A DNA stretch of 45,396 nucleotides from Parendozoicomonas verongulae (GTDB lineage Bacteria > Pseudomonadota > Gammaproteobacteria > Pseudomonadales > Endozoicomonadaceae). The notes below the pieces were generated by a model. It did no database searches and was not told the origin of the DNA. It was given only the letters and a program-made list of their open reading frames with translations. Each line of letters begins with the position of its first letter. Positions within the stretch are counted from its first letter, which is position 1. A program made the translations under genes and the position numbers. Below are positions 18,345 to 27,918 of the stretch, in pieces. The stretch covers positions 1 through 45,396 of the forward strand of contig NZ_SMME01000848.1 of the NCBI RefSeq assembly GCF_009711465.1, given 5' to 3'.

Positions 18345-19793
18345 TCAATGCCGCCAAAACATAGGAGAAAACAGAACAACCAACGTAAATATCTCCAACC
18401 GCCCGAGAAGCATGGCAAAGGAGAGTATCCACTTGGCGCTGTCCGGCAGGCTCTGGTAGTTTGCCGAGGCTTCCCCAAGGGCCGGGCCAAGGTTATTCAG
18501 GCTGGAGGCCACTGTTGAGAACGCAGTGATCGAATCCAGCCCCGTGGCCAGCAGCGCCAGTTGCAGGACGATGAACAGGAAGATATAAGCGGAGAAGAAT
18601 CCCCACACCGCTTCCGCCACCCGATCTGGCACCGCCCTTCTCCCCAGTTTGATGGAGAAAATAGCGTTGGGATGAATCAGCCGTTTCAGCTCCCGGGAAC
18701 CCTGCTTGAAGATCAGGATAATGCGAATCACCTTCATGCCGCCGCCGGTTGAGCCAGCGCAGGCACCGGAGAAGCTGGTCAGGAACAACAACATAGGCAG
18801 GAAGATGGGCCAGAGAGAAAAGTCAGACACTGAGAACCCAGTGGTGGTGGCCACCGACACTACCTGAAACACACTGAAGCGGACGGATTCCCAGTTTTTA
18901 TGGGTGTCGGTGAAATGCAGGGCAACCACCGTAATCATGATTACCAGAATCAAGATACCCAGATAAACGCGCACTTCAGGATCTGCCCAGTAATGACGTA
19001 GGCTGCGGTTGTGGAGCGCCAGATAGTGCAGCGCAAAGTTCATTCCCGACAGCAGCATAAAGAGCACGGCGATGCCCTCAATTAAAGAGCTATCGAAGTG
19101 CCCGATGCTGGCGTCGTAGGTAGAAAAGCCGCCGATGGCCACGGTTGAGAAGCTGTGAGACACCGCATCAAACAGGTTCATCCCTGCCAGCCAATAAGCA
19201 ACGGTACAGGTGATCGTCATCCCGAGATAGAGATACCAGAGAGTCTTGGCGGTCTCGGCAATGCGGGGCTGGAGCTTTCTGTCCTTGATAGGGCCGGGCG
19301 CTTCGGTGCGATACAGCTGCATACCACCAATGCCCAGCATGGGTAGAATGGCCACGGCCAGAACAATAATTCCCATACCTCCCAGCCACTGCAGCTGCTG
19401 ACGGTAGAAGAGAATGGAACGAGGCAGGGTTTCAATATTGGTGAGGACTGTGGCGCCAGTGGTTGTCAGGCCAGACATGGCTTCAAAGAAAGCATCCGTC
19501 CAGGAAAGTTCCGGCATCTCCATCAACAGGAAAGGAATGGATCCGAATAAGCTGAGAACAGTCCAGAACAGCACTGTGATCAGAAAGCCATCTCGCGGTC
19601 GAAGCTCATACCGGGCGCGGTAAAACGGCAACCAGCAGCCTGCTCCTGTGAGCAGCGTGATAAAAAAGGTGTAACCAAACAGTGCAATTTCAGACTCGTC
19701 ATACATCCAGGCGACGAGCATAGGTGGCAGGCTCGCCAGGCTGAATAAAGCCAGCAATACCCCCAGAATACGAGAAATAACCGATGGGTGCAT
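18345..19793 (-). CDS. trkH: Trk potassium uptake channel subunit TrkH
   Basis: TrkH is the inner-membrane potassium-translocating subunit, gated by TrkA. The 482 residues match the family (483 in E. coli). Four selectivity-filter loops with the conserved glycine are visible: GLTTTGATV, TVAIGGFST, ATTTGFSV and SLNNLGPALG. Multiple hydrophobic helices surround them. It is the last of the minus-strand series def-fmt-rsmB-trkA-trkH, 126 bases downstream of trkA. The ribosome binding site before ATG 19793 is poorly placed (GAGGGGAG 13 bases away). Confidence 0.95.
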   Translation of the reverse strand: MHPSVISRILGVLLALFSLASLPPMLVAWMYDESEIALFGYTFFITLLTGAGCWLPFYRARYELRPRDGFLITVLFWTVLSLFGSIPFLLMEMPELSWTDAFFEAMSGLTTTGATVLTNIETLPRSILFYRQQLQWLGGMGIIVLAVAILPMLGIGGMQLYRTEAPGPIKDRKLQPRIAETAKTLWYLYLGMTITCTVAYWLAGMNLFDAVSHSFSTVAIGGFSTYDASIGHFDSSLIEGIAVLFMLLSGMNFALHYLALHNRSLRHYWADPEVRVYLGILILVIMITVVALHFTDTHKNWESVRFSVFQVVSVATTTGFSVSDFSLWPIFLPMLLFLTSFSGACAGSTGGGMKVIRIILIFKQGSRELKRLIHPNAIFSIKLGRRAVPDRVAEAVWGFFSAYIFLFIVLQLALLATGLDSITAFSTVASSLNNLGPALGEASANYQSLPDSAKWILSFAMLLGRLEIFTLVVLFSPMFWRH

Positions 19794-19814
19794 AAACGCG
19801 CAGTGCTCCCCTCA

Positions 19815-19915
19815 CGCAGGCAATATGTGCCTGCGGAATTAAGTTTGTTGTTATGCGGGGCTTGATCCAAGCCCTCATCACTATTTCTTCCGTGACTGGT
19901 ATACCCTGCCAGTCA
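19815..19915. other. Three hairpins between trkA and trkH
   Basis: The 126-base gap holds three perfect stems: CGCAGGC/GCCTGCG (19815-19835), GGGCTTG/CAAGCCC (19858-19874) and TGACTGG/CCAGTCA (19893-19915). None has a T-run in the minus-strand direction. They may adjust trkH expression relative to trkA or slow RNA decay. Confidence 0.45.
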
Positions 19916-19919
19916 GTTT

Positions 19920-21296
19920 TTAGAAGAAGCCAATACCTGTGTGGAACAGCTTTTCCACCTCGGTTATACGCTTCTTGTCTGTGAGGAACAAGATGATGTG
20001 ATCCTGAGGCTCAATCTCAATATGATCGTGAGCAATCAGTACTTCATCTTGACGAACCACTGCACCGATAGTCGCACCCGGTGGCAGGTTAATCTCGCCA
20101 ATGGTGCGGCCAATAACCTTGGAGCTGTGCTGGTCGCCGTGGGCCACGGCTTCAAAGGCTTCTGCCGCACCTCTGCGAAGTGAGTGAACATTCACAAAGT
20201 CCCCGCGCCTTACGTGGCGTAGAAGACTGCCAATAGTTACCAGCTGTGGGGAGATGGCAATATCAATCTCACCGCCCTGCACCAGATCCACATAAGCCGG
20301 GTTGTTGATCAGCGCCATCACCTTGCGGGCACCGAGACGTTTGGCCAACATGGAGGACATTACGTTGGCTTCATCATCGTTTGTAAGGGCGATGAAAATA
20401 TCAGTGCCTTCGATACTTTCCGACTGCAAAAGGTCCTTGTCGGAGGCGTTGCCGTTGAAAACGATAGCCTTGTTCAAATCCTGAGACAGCTGATGACAGC
20501 GGCTCAGGCTTCGCTCAATAATCTTCACGTTGTAGCGATCTTCAATAGCCTGAGCCAGACGCAGGCCAATGTTGCCACCGCCGGCAATAATGATGCGCTT
20601 GTAGTCCTGATCAAGACGGCGCAGCTCACTCATCACATCGCGAATGTGGCGACGGTCGGCAATAAAGAACACTTCATCGTCCGCCTCAATCACCGTAGAG
20701 CCCAGCGGCTCAATGGATTTGCCCCGGCGGAAAATCGCTGCCACCCGGGTTTCCACATTGGGCATGTGTTCGCGGATGGTGCGCAGCTCCTGATTCACCA
20801 GCGGCCCGCCATAGTAGGCTTTGACCGCCACCATTTTCAGGCGGCCATTGGCGAAATCCAGAACCTGCAAAGCCCCCGGGTGCTCTATCAAACGCTTCAC
20901 GTGGTTAGTAACCACTTGCTCAGGGCTGATAAGAACATCAACAGGAATCGCATCGTCCTTAAACAGGCCGGCACGGGTCAGATAAGCGGTCTGGCGGATT
21001 CGGGCAATCTTGATGGGGGTCTGGAACATGGTGGAAGCGATCTGGCAGGCCACCATATTCACCTCATCCATATTGGTCACAGCCACCAGAATATCGGCAT
21101 CATCTGCCCCGGCCTGCTTGAGCACGGAGGGGAATGAGGCCATGCCGTGAACCGTGCGGATATCCAGACGCTCCTGCAACTCTCTCAGGCGCTCGGCACT
21201 ACTGTCCACAACGGTAATATCATTTTCTTCGTTGGCCAGGTTTTCCGCCAGAGTGCCGCCCACCTGGCCGGCACCCAAAATGATAATTGTTTTCAT
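19920..21296 (-). CDS. trkA: Trk potassium uptake regulatory subunit TrkA
   Basis: TrkA is the peripheral NAD/ATP-binding ring that gates TrkH. The 458 residues equal the E. coli length. Two RCK units are visible: the first starts with the Rossmann motif GAGQVGG (8-14), the second with [10 protein letters not shown] about 235 residues later, each followed by a TrkA-C domain. It lies between rsmB and trkH on the same strand, the common gammaproteobacterial order. Confidence 0.97.
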   Translation of the reverse strand: MKTIIILGAGQVGGTLAENLANEENDITVVDSSAERLRELQERLDIRTVHGMASFPSVLKQAGADDADILVAVTNMDEVNMVACQIASTMFQTPIKIARIRQTAYLTRAGLFKDDAIPVDVLISPEQVVTNHVKRLIEHPGALQVLDFANGRLKMVAVKAYYGGPLVNQELRTIREHMPNVETRVAAIFRRGKSIEPLGSTVIEADDEVFFIADRRHIRDVMSELRRLDQDYKRIIIAGGGNIGLRLAQAIEDRYNVKIIERSLSRCHQLSQDLNKAIVFNGNASDKDLLQSESIEGTDIFIALTNDDEANVMSSMLAKRLGARKVMALINNPAYVDLVQGGEIDIAISPQLVTIGSLLRHVRRGDFVNVHSLRRGAAEAFEAVAHGDQHSSKVIGRTIGEINLPPGATIGAVVRQDEVLIAHDHIEIEPQDHIILFLTDKKRITEVEKLFHTGIGFF

Positions 21297-21326
21297 GAAA
21301 GCTCAGTTGATCTGCTCTTTTGTGTG

Positions 21327-21361
21327 AAAGTGCCCACGTGTTTTACCGGTGTGGGCATTTT
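21327..21361. other. Hairpin between rsmB and trkA
   Basis: An 11-bp stem with one G-U pair (AAAGTGCCCAC with GTGGGCATTTT) encloses a 13-base loop. On the minus strand only a short CTTT follows, so it may be a weak terminator or attenuator between rsmB and trkA. Confidence 0.45.
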
Positions 21362-21365
21362 CCGC

Positions 21366-22739
21366 TTACGGTTGTTTTCGTAGACGACAGTAAAAGAAAC
21401 CGTCGTGGCCTCCTGCCTTCGGCAGCAACTGCAGGCCAAATCCGGTATCAATACCGCACTCGTTATTTTTGCTCACGCCTGTAGGGGTATCCTGCACCGC
21501 ATTGTCGGTGCGGGCAAGAAAGCCCTCTACCTGACGGCTGTTTTCTTCCGGCAGAATGGAACAGGTTGCGTACACAAGGGTGCCGCCGGGTTTCAGCAGC
21601 TTCCACATGGCATCGAGAATATGCCCCTGCAGCTCAACCAGTTGGGGGATGTCGTCTGCCCTGCGCAGGATTTTGATATCCGGATGGCGACGTATCACAC
21701 CCGTTGCGGAGCAAGGAGCATCCAGAAGGATGCGATCGTACTGCTGACCATCCCACCACTCGTCCGGCTTGCTGGCATCACCCTGAATCACACCAGCCTG
21801 CAGCTGCAGGCGCTCAAGGTTTTCTTCCACCCGCACAAGGCGACTGGCTTCCAGATCGAGTGCGGTAAGATCAAGGTTCTCGGTGTTCTCAAGCAAATGG
21901 CAGGTTTTACCACCGGGAGCGGCGCAGGCGTCCAGCACTCGCTCACCGGGATCACACTCCAACATGGCAGCGGATAGCTGTGCCGCTTCGTCCTGCACAC
22001 TCACCAACCCATCAAAGAATCCGGGCAGATTATCCACAGCAGTTGGCTCTTCCAGCTGAATGCCATGGTCGGAGTACAGGGTGCGGGAGGCGTTGATCTC
22101 AGCTGCTTTCAGCTGCTTCAGGTAATCCGGGCGAGACACCTTGGCGCTGTTCACCCGCAAAGTCATGGGCGCCTGACTGTTGGTGCCTGCGATAATATTG
22201 TCCAACTGCTCCGGCCAGCGTTTGGCCAGCTTGCCGTAGAGCCAGTCTGGCAGTTCTGCGAGGGTGGCATCCTTGGTTGCGGCTGTACGCAGCTTCTCTT
22301 CTTCCCGCTGGGCGTTTCGCAGCACAGCGTTCACAAGGCCGTTGGCCCAGGATTTCTTCAACCCTTTTGCTGCGCCCACAGTTTCGCTGATAGCTGCGTG
22401 AGGAGGAATGCGGGTGTGATACAGCTGGCAGATACCCAGCAGCATCAGGGCTTTTACGTCACTGTCACGGTATTTCAGTGGTTTGGTAAGCAGCTGGTCG
22501 AGCACGGCGTTCAGGCTGAACCAGTGGCGCAGTGTCGTGTAACACAGCTGGCGCAGCAGGGCGAGGTCCCGCCCTTCCAGTTCAGACTCAACAGCAGGCA
22601 GAGCGGTTGCCAGAGATTCGCCAGCCATGACTTTTGCGATCACTTTCGCGCCGTAAAAGCGCACGCCCTTTCGTTGTGGAGCGGGCTGCTTCTGTTCTGG
22701 CTGCTTGCTCTGGGGTTTGGAACGTCTTCTATCAGCCAT
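21366..22739 (-). CDS. rsmB: 16S rRNA (cytosine-967-C5)-methyltransferase RsmB
   Basis: RsmB (Sun/Fmu) methylates C967 of 16S rRNA using S-adenosylmethionine. A NusB-like RNA-binding domain occupies about residues 25-160. The methyltransferase core has the SAM motif DACAAPGGKTCHLL, the LDAPCSATGV motif with one catalytic cysteine, and YATCSILPEEN with the second. The 457 residues exceed E. coli (429) because of a Gln/Lys/Pro-rich N-terminus. The start overlaps the fmt stop by one base (TGATG), so the two are coupled. Confidence 0.96.
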   Translation of the reverse strand: MADRRRSKPQSKQPEQKQPAPQRKGVRFYGAKVIAKVMAGESLATALPAVESELEGRDLALLRQLCYTTLRHWFSLNAVLDQLLTKPLKYRDSDVKALMLLGICQLYHTRIPPHAAISETVGAAKGLKKSWANGLVNAVLRNAQREEEKLRTAATKDATLAELPDWLYGKLAKRWPEQLDNIIAGTNSQAPMTLRVNSAKVSRPDYLKQLKAAEINASRTLYSDHGIQLEEPTAVDNLPGFFDGLVSVQDEAAQLSAAMLECDPGERVLDACAAPGGKTCHLLENTENLDLTALDLEASRLVRVEENLERLQLQAGVIQGDASKPDEWWDGQQYDRILLDAPCSATGVIRRHPDIKILRRADDIPQLVELQGHILDAMWKLLKPGGTLVYATCSILPEENSRQVEGFLARTDNAVQDTPTGVSKNNECGIDTGFGLQLLPKAGGHDGFFYCRLRKQP

Positions 22740-23713
22740 CAGGAAAGCTCAACATAGGAGAACACAGTGCCGGGGGCGAACATCTCTTTACGGCTGTTCA
22801 AAAGGTCGAGCACGTCCATGGCTTTACTGCTGGGAAGTTGCAGCTTCTTCAGGCGCAGAACGCCTTCGCCACAGGCCACATCAATGCCGCTTTTGTCGGC
22901 ACGGATGATGGTGCCGGGGGCGGCATCGGTGCTGTCTTCCAGAGCTTCAGCGTCCCAGATGCGGGTGCGTTTGTCAGTCTGTTCTGCATCCTGGATCATC
23001 CAGGCTACAGGCCACGGGTTGAAGCCGCGAACCTTGCAGTCCAGTTCGGCGGCTGGGCGGCTCCAGTCTACCTGTCCTTCTTCCTTGGACATTTTGTGGG
23101 CGTAGGTAGCTTTGTCTTCGTTTTGTTTCTCAGGCTGCAGGGTGCCTTCGCTGATCATGGTGAGAGTTTCCACCAGAGCGGGGCCACCCAGCTTGGCCAG
23201 ACGGTCGTACAGGTCCTGACTGGTGTCTGTGCAGTCGATAGGACAGGTGACTTTCAGCAGCATATCGCCGGTATCCAGTCCTTCGTCCATCTGCATGATG
23301 GTGACGCCGGATTCCTTATCACCCGCGCCCACAGCACGCTGAATAGGCGCAGCACCGCGCCAGCGGGGCAGGATTGAACCGTGTACGTTAATGCAGCCGT
23401 GTACCGGAGTATCCAGCACAACTTTGGGCAGAATCAGGCCGTAAGCCACCACTATTATCAGGTCGGGCTTGAGGTCGGCCAGTTCTTTCTGGGCCTCTTC
23501 GTTGCGCAGGCTTTTTGGCTGGTAAACGGGAATATCGTGCTGGAGGGCCAGCTCTTTTACCGGACTGGGGGTCAGCTTGCGACCACGGCCCGCCGGGCGG
23601 TCTGGCTGGGTGTAAACAGCAATAACTTCGTGTTCAGTGTCGAGGACAGACTGAAGGTGTATGGCGGCAAACTCGGGGGTGCCGGCAAAGACGATACGCA
23701 GTGCTTTGCTCAT
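22739..23713 (-). CDS. fmt: Methionyl-tRNA formyltransferase
   Basis: Fmt formylates initiator Met-tRNA using 10-formyl-tetrahydrofolate. The 324-residue protein has the substrate and catalytic block [18 protein letters not shown] and the LDTGDML motif with the catalytic Asp, followed by the C-terminal OB-like domain. GGAG lies four bases before the ATG. It is between def and rsmB, the standard order, and its product is the substrate chain later processed by Def. Confidence 0.97.
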   Translation of the reverse strand: MSKALRIVFAGTPEFAAIHLQSVLDTEHEVIAVYTQPDRPAGRGRKLTPSPVKELALQHDIPVYQPKSLRNEEAQKELADLKPDLIIVVAYGLILPKVVLDTPVHGCINVHGSILPRWRGAAPIQRAVGAGDKESGVTIMQMDEGLDTGDMLLKVTCPIDCTDTSQDLYDRLAKLGGPALVETLTMISEGTLQPEKQNEDKATYAHKMSKEEGQVDWSRPAAELDCKVRGFNPWPVAWMIQDAEQTDKRTRIWDAEALEDSTDAAPGTIIRADKSGIDVACGEGVLRLKKLQLPSSKAMDVLDLLNSRKEMFAPGTVFSYVELS

Positions 23714-23803
23714 GATGCTCCGGCGCTGGGAAAAGATATAAGAGGCGGATTATCGCTCTTAGAGAGGGAAAAGGAAAAGGGAGAGCTTGATTTGGTGGTA
23801 TCT

Positions 23804-23842
23804 GGCAGAGCGTCGGGAAGGAATCAGGGGAGACGCTCTGCC
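23804..23842. repeat. REP-like inverted repeat between def and fmt
   Basis: An 11-bp perfect stem (GGCAGAGCGTC/GACGCTCTGCC) encloses a 17-base purine-rich loop in the 148-base gap between def and fmt. There is no T-run, so it resembles a REP-type palindrome rather than a terminator. I see no second copy in the window. Confidence 0.45.
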
Positions 23843-23861
23843 GGAAAGGCAATCGATCAGA

Positions 23862-24371
23862 TTATTTCGCAGCCAGACGCTGGGCTTTTTCCAGCTTCTT
23901 GCGGATGCGGTCACGCTTGAGTTTGGTAAGGGCATCGACAAACAGAACGCCATCAAGGTGATCCAGTTCGTGCTGTACGCAGATGGACTGGATACCTTCA
24001 AACTCCTGCTCGAATTCTTTGCCATCGCGATCCAGTGCTTTGACCTTTACGCGATTCGGGCGGTCCAGCTTCTCGAAAAAGCCGGGAACAGACAGGCAGC
24101 CTTCAGCAAGATCGGCAATCTCATCAGTCAGAGGAGTGATTTCCGGGTTGATGAATGTCCAGGGTTCGCTCTTGTCTTCCGAGAAGTCCATGATGAACAG
24201 GCGCTTTTGTACATTCACCTGAGTGGCAGCCAGACCGCAACCATCGGCGTCGTACATAGTTTCATACATGTCGTCGATCAGTTGTCGAGTCTCGTCGGTT
24301 ACGGATTCGACTTTCTCGCCGGGCTTACGAAGGCGCGGATCAGGAAACTCAAGAATATCGAGTTTTGCCAT
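23862..24371 (-). CDS. def: Peptide deformylase
   Basis: Def removes the formyl group from nascent proteins. All three metal and active-site motifs are present in the 169 residues: [17 protein letters not shown] and QHELDHLDG. The length equals that of E. coli. It heads the minus-strand cluster running through fmt, rsmB, trkA and trkH. In Pseudomonas the divergent neighbour is the LysM gene; here a 726-residue gene is inserted between them. The ribosome binding site is weak. Confidence 0.97.
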   Translation of the reverse strand: MAKLDILEFPDPRLRKPGEKVESVTDETRQLIDDMYETMYDADGCGLAATQVNVQKRLFIMDFSEDKSEPWTFINPEITPLTDEIADLAEGCLSVPGFFEKLDRPNRVKVKALDRDGKEFEQEFEGIQSICVQHELDHLDGVLFVDALTKLKRDRIRKKLEKAQRLAAK

Positions 24372-24580
24372 AGGTTATGTCAGCTCTGCTTTTTGTATCC
24401 AATTCAGCCATTGTACGAAATCCATTCGGGTCGAGCATTAGTAATTTCTCAGCAAGGGGTCAGTAGCACTAACAGAATTCCCATCAAAACAGCAGGCGTT
24501 GGATATAACACTGCTGTCATGGCTCATACATCAGTAAGACCTTTTATTGGCAGGTACGTGAAATTCAAGGAGTCAGATGT

Positions 24581-26761
24581 ATGGCCTTCTCATCCAGCGT
24601 GAACCCACCAAAACCTCTTCTTATGGGAGGGAGAAAGTTATGTTCCTCGGTGGAAGACCCTTTAGGGCCAAAGGTGACCTATGGCTCTGCAGGAATGAGT
24701 TGCAAAGCTATTGAGTGCCATACACGCTTTCTTTTAGGGCGTCTTGGGCGACACGTGAATATTGCCAATATTGCAGCCCGAGCTTGTGCGTCCATGTCTT
24801 TTTTACCGCGATGGCTGATTGCTCATATGAGTCGGGATTGTGTGAATGATCTCACCCGCCAATCTCTGGAAGGTTCAAGAGTATCGGAAGGCGTTCTCAC
24901 ATCCTGTTTAAGCAGCAAGGACGATATGGGGCCAGAGCAGGCTCATCTGTTGTATGAACAGGTTAGAAAAAATGATGGAGAGAATAAACGGCGAGATGCC
25001 TTCTGGCGAGCTGTGCGCGCAAACTATACCGGTCGGGATAAAGATGCCCTTGAGCAGGATTTAAAGGCTTTTTTGCAAAGGTGCCACCTGTCATCGGATC
25101 AGCAGTTGATTGTCAGGCAGATGGCTGCGGCCTTAGCTCAGGGTACCTTTGATTCGGAGAAAGAAAGGCTTATCGATCTCTACAAAAAAACCAAGGATTC
25201 CGATGGGCATGACACCTTACATAATGTTGTGCATGTGCTGTGGAATCTTCACCTCACCGAAACACTGCTTGAGTTTGGAGCCAAATATGGGCCCGACAGT
25301 GGTATTGAACTAAAGCCTCCTTATATCTCCGTTCATGGAGGCATTCATGAGAACCCTGATTCAGAAATTATTGCTGCTAAAAACCGCCAGGATTATTACC
25401 TCGCCGCCAAACTGAAGGTGGCATACAACTATCAGGAGTTATGTAAAAAAGATCCTGATTTTGCCAGCAAAAAGCCAATTCCCTACAAAATGGCTTTTTT
25501 CCAACACTATGACAGTGACCGCTCTCTGGATCAGGCCCGCAAAGACTTCTTTGAATACCTGATGCAGGAAGGTGAAGGCATCACTCATGCCATGATGTTC
25601 TCAACAGATACGTGCAATAAAACCACACACCGAATGATTCATTGGCCCTTTGATCCCCATGATGAAGCCGGGTGTCTGTCCTGGGGAGAAAGTGCTGTTT
25701 TAGGAGTACGGAGAATTGCCCGCGCGAGCGGTAAGAGAAGGCAGGAGCTTCGGCTTCGGCAGTTAACGCTGGGGCGCCGCCCTCTTCACGAAAAGGTGGA
25801 AGAGGAACAGCTTAAAACGCCGGCCAGCTACACCCAGAGATTGAGTTGGGGAGCCGTTAAAGCAGCCCTTTGCGCAGGTTCCTGTCTTCAGGATGGAGTT
25901 GATCCCTGGAGTGCCGGTTTAGGTATAGGAGTGAATCTGTTAGGAGCCTCCCTTTTTTCTGATGATACAAGAATTGCCAGTTCTGAAAAGGCTCTTGAGT
26001 TTTTAGCGGGCTCTGTCGCCTGGTGGAGTGGATGCCCCATTATTCCCATCATGGGCGGGGCAGCACTCTCTCTGTCTATGCTGCGAGCAGGGTTTGGAAA
26101 TACCTGGATTGGCAATAAGGTTTATGAGAGTCAGCTTGTTAAAGCTATTGATGAGAATGCTGAAATTGTGCAAGCAGTCAGCACAATCAGTACCGCCCTC
26201 ATGGTTTTGCCTCCCACCAGTACCCATTGGCAGGTTCTTCATGGAGCCTTTGGGGCGGGTATGGCTCTGGCGACGTTCATTGAGCTGATGAGTTCAAACC
26301 AGATGTTCCGCCGCACTGTTCTCGTTGGTTTGGTTGCTGCCGGTATTGCAGCCGGGACGCTGACAGGAACAGGTTATGCTGTTTCTGAGCTTTTATTGCA
26401 GGCTGGTGAATGGGCAATCACCCCCGCTGGTTTGTTTGTTTTGAATAATCTGGTGGGTGTACTGTTCCAAAAGCGTGTTTTAGGCCCTATTCCCAGAAAG
26501 AGGGCCTATGTTCAGGAGGAGAATGAAGAGAGGAGAAAGGAGTATCTTTCAGGTGTGTTACACAATAAACGCCTAGCTCCTGCTATATCTACCAGCTTGT
26601 TTGAAGCTGGCCTGTCGGGTGTCAGCACTCCCTCAGAAGATGATTCCGTTTCATTAGCCTCTGACCCTGTCTGTGAAGAGTCTGATGAAGAAAATGAGGA
26701 CCTGGATGATTCCCTTGATGATCTGCGGGATGATATGGACGCAGATGAATATGAGAGCTGA
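24581..26761 (+). CDS. Large two-part protein of unknown function with hydrophobic C-terminal half
   Basis: I do not recognise this 726-residue protein. Residues 1-420 are soluble and mixed-charge, with a His-rich stretch (GHDTLHNVVHVLWNLHLTE) near 210-230 and VHGGIHENPDSE near 250. Residues ~423-633 are rich in Gly, Ala, Leu and Ser and contain several likely membrane segments. The C-terminal ~42 residues (from about 684) are strongly acidic, with DDSLDDLRDDMDADEYES at the end. The start is supported by AAGGAG at 24568-24573, seven bases upstream of ATG. No signal peptide is visible. It breaks the conserved def/LysM divergent pair and so is probably acquired. A secreted host-directed protein or a membrane-inserting toxin is possible, but neither is shown. 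Confidence 0.8.
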   Translation: MAFSSSVNPPKPLLMGGRKLCSSVEDPLGPKVTYGSAGMSCKAIECHTRFLLGRLGRHVNIANIAARACASMSFLPRWLIAHMSRDCVNDLTRQSLEGSRVSEGVLTSCLSSKDDMGPEQAHLLYEQVRKNDGENKRRDAFWRAVRANYTGRDKDALEQDLKAFLQRCHLSSDQQLIVRQMAAALAQGTFDSEKERLIDLYKKTKDSDGHDTLHNVVHVLWNLHLTETLLEFGAKYGPDSGIELKPPYISVHGGIHENPDSEIIAAKNRQDYYLAAKLKVAYNYQELCKKDPDFASKKPIPYKMAFFQHYDSDRSLDQARKDFFEYLMQEGEGITHAMMFSTDTCNKTTHRMIHWPFDPHDEAGCLSWGESAVLGVRRIARASGKRRQELRLRQLTLGRRPLHEKVEEEQLKTPASYTQRLSWGAVKAALCAGSCLQDGVDPWSAGLGIGVNLLGASLFSDDTRIASSEKALEFLAGSVAWWSGCPIIPIMGGAALSLSMLRAGFGNTWIGNKVYESQLVKAIDENAEIVQAVSTISTALMVLPPTSTHWQVLHGAFGAGMALATFIELMSSNQMFRRTVLVGLVAAGIAAGTLTGTGYAVSELLLQAGEWAITPAGLFVLNNLVGVLFQKRVLGPIPRKRAYVQEENEERRKEYLSGVLHNKRLAPAISTSLFEAGLSGVSTPSEDDSVSLASDPVCEESDEENEDLDDSLDDLRDDMDADEYES

Positions 26762-26851
26762 TAGTCAGAAATAATGCTCAATTAGTCTTTCACAGAAAAC
26801 AGCTGTTACTATTGGAAGATAAAGAAGAAAAACAGCATCAAGGAATAGAAT

Positions 26852-27877
26852 ATGAAGAAAGCTCTGCTGACAGCTTTCCTGTGGTCTCTGGTCGCGCAGG
26901 TATGGGCCGCAGCACCTTTTCGTGACGATCGGCCTGAATCCTACACCGTCGTTAAAGGGGACACTCTCTGGGATATTTCTGCCCGTTTTCTGGAAAACCC
27001 CTGGCAGTGGCCGGAAGTCTGGAGCCTCAATCCGCAAATCAACAACCCCCACCTGATTTATCCCGGTGATGTGGTCACCCTTATTTATGTGGAAGGTAAA
27101 CCTCGCCTCACCGTAAGCCGTGGAGAAGCGGGCCGTACCATTCGTCTTGGTCCAAAGATTCGTTCTACACCTTTGGAAAATGCTATCCCGGCTATTCCTC
27201 TTGATGCCATCAGCAGTTTTCTGGATGTAAGTCGTGTGATTTCAGGCCCTGAGGTTCTTCTCTCTGCGCCTTACATTCTTGCCAATGGTCAGGAAAAGGT
27301 TATCAGCGGCGCTGGTGATACAGTTTATGTGCGCGGCAACTTTGATAAGGAAGCCAGCGCTTATGGTGCTTACCGTGGGCAGAAGGATTACAGAGATCCG
27401 AGAACAGGTGAATACCTGGGCACCATGGTGCAGAGCGTGGGGGCTTTGAATGTGCAGCGTATCACCAATGACATCGCGACCATGCATGTAACCCGGGCAA
27501 ATGAAGAGCTGCGAGTGGGTGACAGGCTTCTGGTTTCTGAAGAACGTCGTCTGGCCACTTCGTTCTACCCCGCTGCTCCCAAAGGTAAGGATATAGAGGG
27601 CACCATCCTGGATGTGATTGGCGGTGTAAGTCAGATCGGCCTTTATAATAATGTCCTGATCAACCTTGGCGCCCGGGAAGGTCTGGAGGATGGCAGTGTG
27701 TTGGCTATTTTCCGTCAGAACACTATCAGGGATAAAAAGACCGGCGAAATTGTCAGGCTTCCCGCTGTGCGTGTTGGTCATATCATGGTCTTCCGCACCT
27801 ACGAGAAAATGAGTTTCGCTATTGTTATGCAGGCCAGTCAGCCTCTCCACACGGGTGATGTTCTGCGGGCTCCGTAA
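26852..27877 (+). CDS. Exported LysM-domain protein
   Basis: This 341-residue protein has a Sec signal peptide (1-19, VWA at the cleavage site) and a LysM domain at about 31-78 (YTVVKGDTLWDISARFLENP to PGDVVTLI), which binds peptidoglycan. The remaining ~260 residues are beta-rich and resemble the Pseudomonas PA0020 group, probably in the periplasm. AAGGA lies seven bases before the ATG. It precedes dprA, as in other gammaproteobacteria. A role in cell-wall organisation is inferred from the domain only. Confidence 0.9.
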   Translation: MKKALLTAFLWSLVAQVWAAAPFRDDRPESYTVVKGDTLWDISARFLENPWQWPEVWSLNPQINNPHLIYPGDVVTLIYVEGKPRLTVSRGEAGRTIRLGPKIRSTPLENAIPAIPLDAISSFLDVSRVISGPEVLLSAPYILANGQEKVISGAGDTVYVRGNFDKEASAYGAYRGQKDYRDPRTGEYLGTMVQSVGALNVQRITNDIATMHVTRANEELRVGDRLLVSEERRLATSFYPAAPKGKDIEGTILDVIGGVSQIGLYNNVLINLGAREGLEDGSVLAIFRQNTIRDKKTGEIVRLPAVRVGHIMVFRTYEKMSFAIVMQASQPLHTGDVLRAP

Positions 27878-27918
27878 TTCTCCTCCCTTCCTGATTTTCT
27901 TGTCTAGAATGAGTCGCT

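Noticed and set aside
22030..22038. Consensus DnaA box TTATCCACA inside rsmB
   Set aside because: Isolated 9-mer in a coding region; one such match in 45 kb is expected by chance.
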